From Ramlibacter alkalitolerans (GTDB lineage: Bacteria > Pseudomonadota > Gammaproteobacteria > Burkholderiales > Burkholderiaceae_C): a stretch of 64,000 nt of DNA. The position numbers and the translations under genes are program-made. The stretch is taken from positions 186,001 through 250,000 of the forward strand of contig NZ_JAEQND010000007.1 in assembly GCF_016722765.1 (NCBI RefSeq), written 5' to 3'. Of this stretch, positions 60,932 to 64,000 are shown piece after piece. Positions within the stretch are counted from its first letter, which is position 1; every line of letters begins with the position of its first letter. The notes under the pieces are model-generated. The model made no database searches. It had not been told where the DNA came from and saw only the letters and a list, made by a program, of their open reading frames with translations.

Positions 60932-62400
60932 ATCCGGCCACCCCTGCCGACGCCCACGGCCACGCCGCACCCCTGCACTTCGTCGACCCGCGCCGCTTCA
61001 AGGAGAACGCGCGCGAGGCCGTCAACGCCGCGCACCTGCGGGCCAGCTTCCGCAGCGCCATGGATTTCCTGCAGGTCAAACGCGCGGCGCACTTCGGCCA
61101 GCCGCAGACCTTCGAGCCGCTGCGCCACGTCGGCCAGGAAATCCGCCGCTACAGCCTGTCGCGGCTGCCCGACCTGCTGGAGCTGCTGGAGCGCAACCTG
61201 GCGGCCCAGGGCGTGCAGGTGCACTGGGCGGCGACGCCCGCGGAGGCGAACGCGATCTTCCTGGCGATCGCCCGCGATGCCGGCGCGCAAGGCATGGTCA
61301 AGGGCAAGTCGATGGTCAGCGAGGAGATCGAGCTGAACCACCGGATGGCGGAGCACGACATCGACTGCCTCGAGTCCGACATGGGCGAGTACATCGTGCA
61401 GCTTGCCGGCGAGCGGCCCAGCCACATCATCATGCCGGCGATCCACAAGACGAAGCAGCAGATCGCGCAGCTGTTCGCCGACGAGATCCCGGACACGCCG
61501 TACACGGAGGACGTCGACGCGCTGATCGCCATCGGCCGCCGCGTGCTGCGCAACGAGTTCCGCGATGCCAAGGTCGGCGTTTCCGGCGTCAACTTCATGG
61601 TGGCCGAGACCGGCACGCTGTGCCTGGTGGAGAACGAGGGCAACGGCCGCATGTGCACCACCGTGCCCGACGTGCACATCGCGATCACCGGCATCGAGAA
61701 GGTCGTCGAGCGCTTCGAGCACGTGTTGCCGCTGTTCAACCTGCTCACGCGTTCGGCCACCGGGCAGGCGGTCACGACCTACTTCAACGTGATCACCGGC
61801 CCCCGGCGCCCCGGCGAGCTCGATGGGCCGCGCGCGGTGCACCTGGTGCTGCTGGACAACGGCCGCACGCAGGCCTGGCGCGACGCCGAGTTCCGCTCGA
61901 CGCTGCAATGCATCCGCTGCGGCGCCTGCATGAACCACTGCCCGGTGTACGCGCGCATCGGCGGCCTGGCCTACGGCACGACCTATCCGGGGCCGATCGG
62001 CTCCATCATCTCCCCGCACCTGCTGGGCCTGGAGCCGACGCAGGCGCTGCCGACGGCAAGCAGCCTGTGCGGTGCGTGCGCGGAGGTCTGCCCGGTCGGC
62101 ATCCCGATCCCCGAGCTGCTGATGCAGTTGCGCCATGCCGCCCGGCACGATGCCCTGCCCGGCCACGCGCCACTGGCTGGCCAGGGGGCCGCCAAGGACT
62201 GGAAAGAGGCGCTGGCGTGGAAGGCATGGGCCTGGCTCAACCAGCGGCCGGCCTGGTACGGGCTTGCGGTGCGGATCGGCCGCGCGCTGCGCGCACTGAC
62301 GCCTTCACGGCAGGCCGGATGGACCGCGCATCGCACGCCGCTGAAGCTGGCGAGGCGCGGCTTGCGGGACCGCTTGCCGCAGGACGTGCGCCGCAGTTAG
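60928..62400 (+). CDS. lldF: LutB/LldF-like Fe-S subunit
   Basis: Iron-sulfur protein of 490 residues. An N-terminal LUD domain (KGKSMVSEEIELNHRM, GVSGVNFMVAETGTLCLVEN) is followed by two 4Fe-4S motifs (CIRCGACMNHCPVY and CGACAEVCPVGIPIPEL) and a C-terminal DUF3390-like region. Completes the L-lactate oxidation complex with the two preceding subunits. Start ATG 60928. Confidence 0.94.
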   Translation: MNPATPADAHGHAAPLHFVDPRRFKENAREAVNAAHLRASFRSAMDFLQVKRAAHFGQPQTFEPLRHVGQEIRRYSLSRLPDLLELLERNLAAQGVQVHWAATPAEANAIFLAIARDAGAQGMVKGKSMVSEEIELNHRMAEHDIDCLESDMGEYIVQLAGERPSHIIMPAIHKTKQQIAQLFADEIPDTPYTEDVDALIAIGRRVLRNEFRDAKVGVSGVNFMVAETGTLCLVENEGNGRMCTTVPDVHIAITGIEKVVERFEHVLPLFNLLTRSATGQAVTTYFNVITGPRRPGELDGPRAVHLVLLDNGRTQAWRDAEFRSTLQCIRCGACMNHCPVYARIGGLAYGTTYPGPIGSIISPHLLGLEPTQALPTASSLCGACAEVCPVGIPIPELLMQLRHAARHDALPGHAPLAGQGAAKDWKEALAWKAWAWLNQRPAWYGLAVRIGRALRALTPSRQAGWTAHRTPLKLARRGLRDRLPQDVRRS

Positions 62401-62446
62401 GAGCAGGCGCTGTGGACGGCCGCGGCGTTTGCTGGGAACATCGTTC

Positions 62447-63646
62447 ATGGCCGCCACGCTCCCAGCCTCGCTGCTCGACGTCATCCTCGGCCTGGAGTTC
62501 GGAGCCACCGAGCCGGACGCGAGCAATCGTTTCTCCCTCGACGGCATCGCATGGAGCACGACGCCCGATGGCGGGCGCGAGATCGCGATCCGCAGGATCG
62601 AAGCCACGGCGCTGCGCCTTGCCTCGGGGGCGCTGGTGCTGGAGGTGGGCCGGCTCGCCCTGCACAAGCTCGTCGGCCAGGTGCACATCGGGCAAGGCAG
62701 GCCGCGCCTGCGCAGCCTGCAAGCCGCCAAGGCCGAACTTTCGGGCGTGAAGGTCCATGGACCGCTGGTGTTCCCGCCGCCAAGCAAGGCCGACTTGCAC
62801 ACGCCGCCCGCCGGTTCGGCCGCACAGCCCGCCGGCAACGCCACGACAGGCGAAGGCCCCGCTGCGAGGTGGTGCCTCGGCCCACTCGCCGAAGCCGAGG
62901 GCACGCTGCGCGCGAAGATCGTGGATGCGCACCTGCTGTTCGACGCCGACGTGACGGTTCCCATCCGCCAGGGGCAGGTCGACTTCAACGACGCGACCGT
63001 CGAACACGTCGGGCCGGATTCGCGCATGGGCGTCAGCCGGCTCGGGATCTACGTCGACGCGCCCAACGGCCGCAGCTACCTGTGCCAGTTCCCGTCCACG
63101 CCGGTGGGCGGCGTGGAATACGAGCGGCGGGGTGCCTTTCTCGGGGCGCTGGTTTCGAATCGGGGCAAACTGCTCCTGCAGGCCTTTGCCGAGGGGTTGC
63201 TGCGGCAGGCGCGCGCCGGCCAGGGACTGGGGCTGACGGAGCAGGCGCGGCTGCTGTTCGACCGCACTGCCGTCTCGGGAAGCGTGCAGCTCGGCGACGG
63301 CCGCTTCACTGCGCCCGGCGTGCGCGCCGAGGTGGTGGGCCGCGCCGAAGGCCGCAACATGGTCCGCATCCACTCGGAGTCCGTGGGCCGGGGCCTCACC
63401 CTCGAACTCCCCGGCTTGTCGGTCGGGCACGCCGAGGTGAACGCCAGCGGCCTGCACATGGCGTGCGATCAGGTCACGGGGGCGCTGCTGCTGCGGCTGC
63501 TCGTCGAGCGCGCGCAACTGCGCTTCGCCTTCGAGCTGGCGAGCATGGAGATCACCGGGCTGAGCCTGCCATCCGCCGGGCCGTCGTCTGCGCAGGAGCC
63601 GGATGCAGGAACGGCGCCCCGCGGCGCCGTTCCTGAAACGCGCTGA
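62447..63646 (+). CDS. Hypothetical beta-rich protein
   Basis: Protein of 399 residues with many short beta strands (IAIRRIEATALRLASGALVL, LHKLVGQVHIGQGRPRLRSL, GALLLRLLVERAQLRFAFEL) and a Gly/Pro linker near 115-135. The architecture is reminiscent of AsmA/DUF748-like lipid-bridge domains, but I do not recognise a family. Start ATG 62447 follows a 46-bp gap after the lactate operon. No signal peptide is seen. Confidence 0.72.
   Translation: MAATLPASLLDVILGLEFGATEPDASNRFSLDGIAWSTTPDGGREIAIRRIEATALRLASGALVLEVGRLALHKLVGQVHIGQGRPRLRSLQAAKAELSGVKVHGPLVFPPPSKADLHTPPAGSAAQPAGNATTGEGPAARWCLGPLAEAEGTLRAKIVDAHLLFDADVTVPIRQGQVDFNDATVEHVGPDSRMGVSRLGIYVDAPNGRSYLCQFPSTPVGGVEYERRGAFLGALVSNRGKLLLQAFAEGLLRQARAGQGLGLTEQARLLFDRTAVSGSVQLGDGRFTAPGVRAEVVGRAEGRNMVRIHSESVGRGLTLELPGLSVGHAEVNASGLHMACDQVTGALLLRLLVERAQLRFAFELASMEITGLSLPSAGPSSAQEPDAGTAPRGAVPETR
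63607..63634. terminator. Strong hairpin between convergent genes
   Basis: A perfect 12-bp stem AGGAACGGCGCC/GGCGCCGTTCCT with a 4-base loop lies within the last codons of the preceding gene, which converges on the next one. No T-run follows on either strand, so it may act as a bidirectional, T-less terminator. Confidence 0.45.
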
Positions 63647-63650
63647 GGCG

Positions 63651-64000
63651 TCAGCGGCCGTCGTGGTCCGAGTCGCCGGGGACGGCGCGCTCGACCGCGT
63701 TGCCCGCACGATGCCAGGCATCGCGCGTGGCGTGCTTCGCGCGCTCCCATTCGAGCGACGAGCTGCCGCGGGCGCTGTTCCAGTCGCGGCTCAGTTCGGG
63801 CTCGACTTCGTCATAGGAGCGATCCGGATAGCGCGAGTACGCGTCCACGCCATACCGGTAGGCGGGGCCGTAGTCGTCGTACTTGGCGCCGCTGGTGACA
63901 TAGGGCCGGGTCGAATAGTTGTCGCGCCAGTAGGCGTCTTCCAGCGCCGGGTCCGCTTTCCTGCGGCCGGCGATGGCGCCCACCGCGGCACCGACAGCGG
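63651..64000 (-). CDS. Glycine-zipper-like protein, partial at window edge
   Basis: The reading frame stays open through the window end, with AVGAAVGAIAGRRK before any start; the visible part is about 115 residues, so the true start is beyond 64000. The visible N-terminal part is a Gly/Ala zipper typical of small envelope proteins. The rest is Tyr/Asp/Arg-rich (YWRDNYSTRPYV, YGPAYRYGVDAY), followed by an acidic tail ending GDSDHDGR. Function unknown. Confidence 0.7.
   Translation of the reverse strand, partial: AVGAAVGAIAGRRKADPALEDAYWRDNYSTRPYVTSGAKYDDYGPAYRYGVDAYSRYPDRSYDEVEPELSRDWNSARGSSSLEWERAKHATRDAWHRAGNAVERAVPGDSDHDGR

Overview
The window is very GC-rich, almost fully coding DNA with short gaps and many overlapping gene ends. 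Gene content and protein lengths suggest a free-living betaproteobacterium of the order Burkholderiales, most likely Comamonadaceae (a Ramlibacter- or Variovorax-like soil organism). Markers for this are a monomeric NADP-isocitrate dehydrogenase, a long 435-residue TrpS, a TctDE-like kinase/regulator pair, DUF3014 and DUF5985 proteins, and the extragenic palindrome at about 3.5 kb. This placement is inference; no rRNA or tRNA was found to anchor it. I see no prophage, insertion sequence or CRISPR array.

Layout. 0-6.4 kb: TctDE-like two-component pair, small YXWGXW protein, YitT-type membrane protein, 4-hydroxyphenylpyruvate dioxygenase, and an orphan response regulator coupled to the fluoride channel gene crcB. 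6.4-13.3 kb: SapC-like protein, CBS/DUF21 transporter, DUF2971 protein overlapping apaH, a repeat-rich convergent gap, a DEAD-box helicase and a YpfJ-type zinc protease. 13.3-18.4 kb: pcp, PHP phosphoesterase (RNase AM/YciV-like), EamA transporter, YciO-like protein, M50 protease and trpS, all on one strand and closely packed. 18.4-20.5 kb: a convergent LuxR-type regulator and a histidine kinase. 20.7-28.7 kb: a stress-flavoured accessory stretch with a KGG protein, Ku, BON, ChaB/Rho_N, hemerythrin, a sugar acetyltransferase and several small membrane proteins, plus a candidate small RNA. 28.8-32.5 kb: FixH-like lipoprotein and MauG-type di-haem protein, AraC and MarR regulators, OmpA-like lipoprotein. 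32.7-42.3 kb: a membrane-tethered trehalose-6-phosphate synthase, MASE1 kinase with FixJ-type regulator, DUF5985 pair, DUF3014 protein, antiporter and YbdK. 42.3-47.8 kb: isocitrate dehydrogenase, small proteins and a four-domain rhodanese protein.

48.2-51.8 kb holds the most interesting locus. A FabH-like (ketoacyl synthase III fold) enzyme with an intact Cys-His-Asn triad lies directly upstream of a hybrid histidine kinase. The kinase's six-helix sensor and core resemble CqsS/LqsS, the receptors for alpha-hydroxyketone autoinducers. In the described systems the signal synthase is a PLP enzyme (CqsA/LqsA). A thiolase-fold enzyme in that place suggests a signal synthase/receptor pair with a different chemistry.

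51.8-53.8 kb carries small proteins and an overlapping HipA-like kinase/DUF3037 pair. 53.8-62.4 kb is a lactate-utilisation locus. A divergent GntR/FCD regulator faces a D-lactate dehydrogenase with FAD and Fe-S domains, lactate permease, and LutA-, LutC- and LutB-like subunits, with four copies of the palindrome TGGTCnGACCA in the intergenic region. The window ends in an unknown 399-residue protein and a partial glycine-rich protein.
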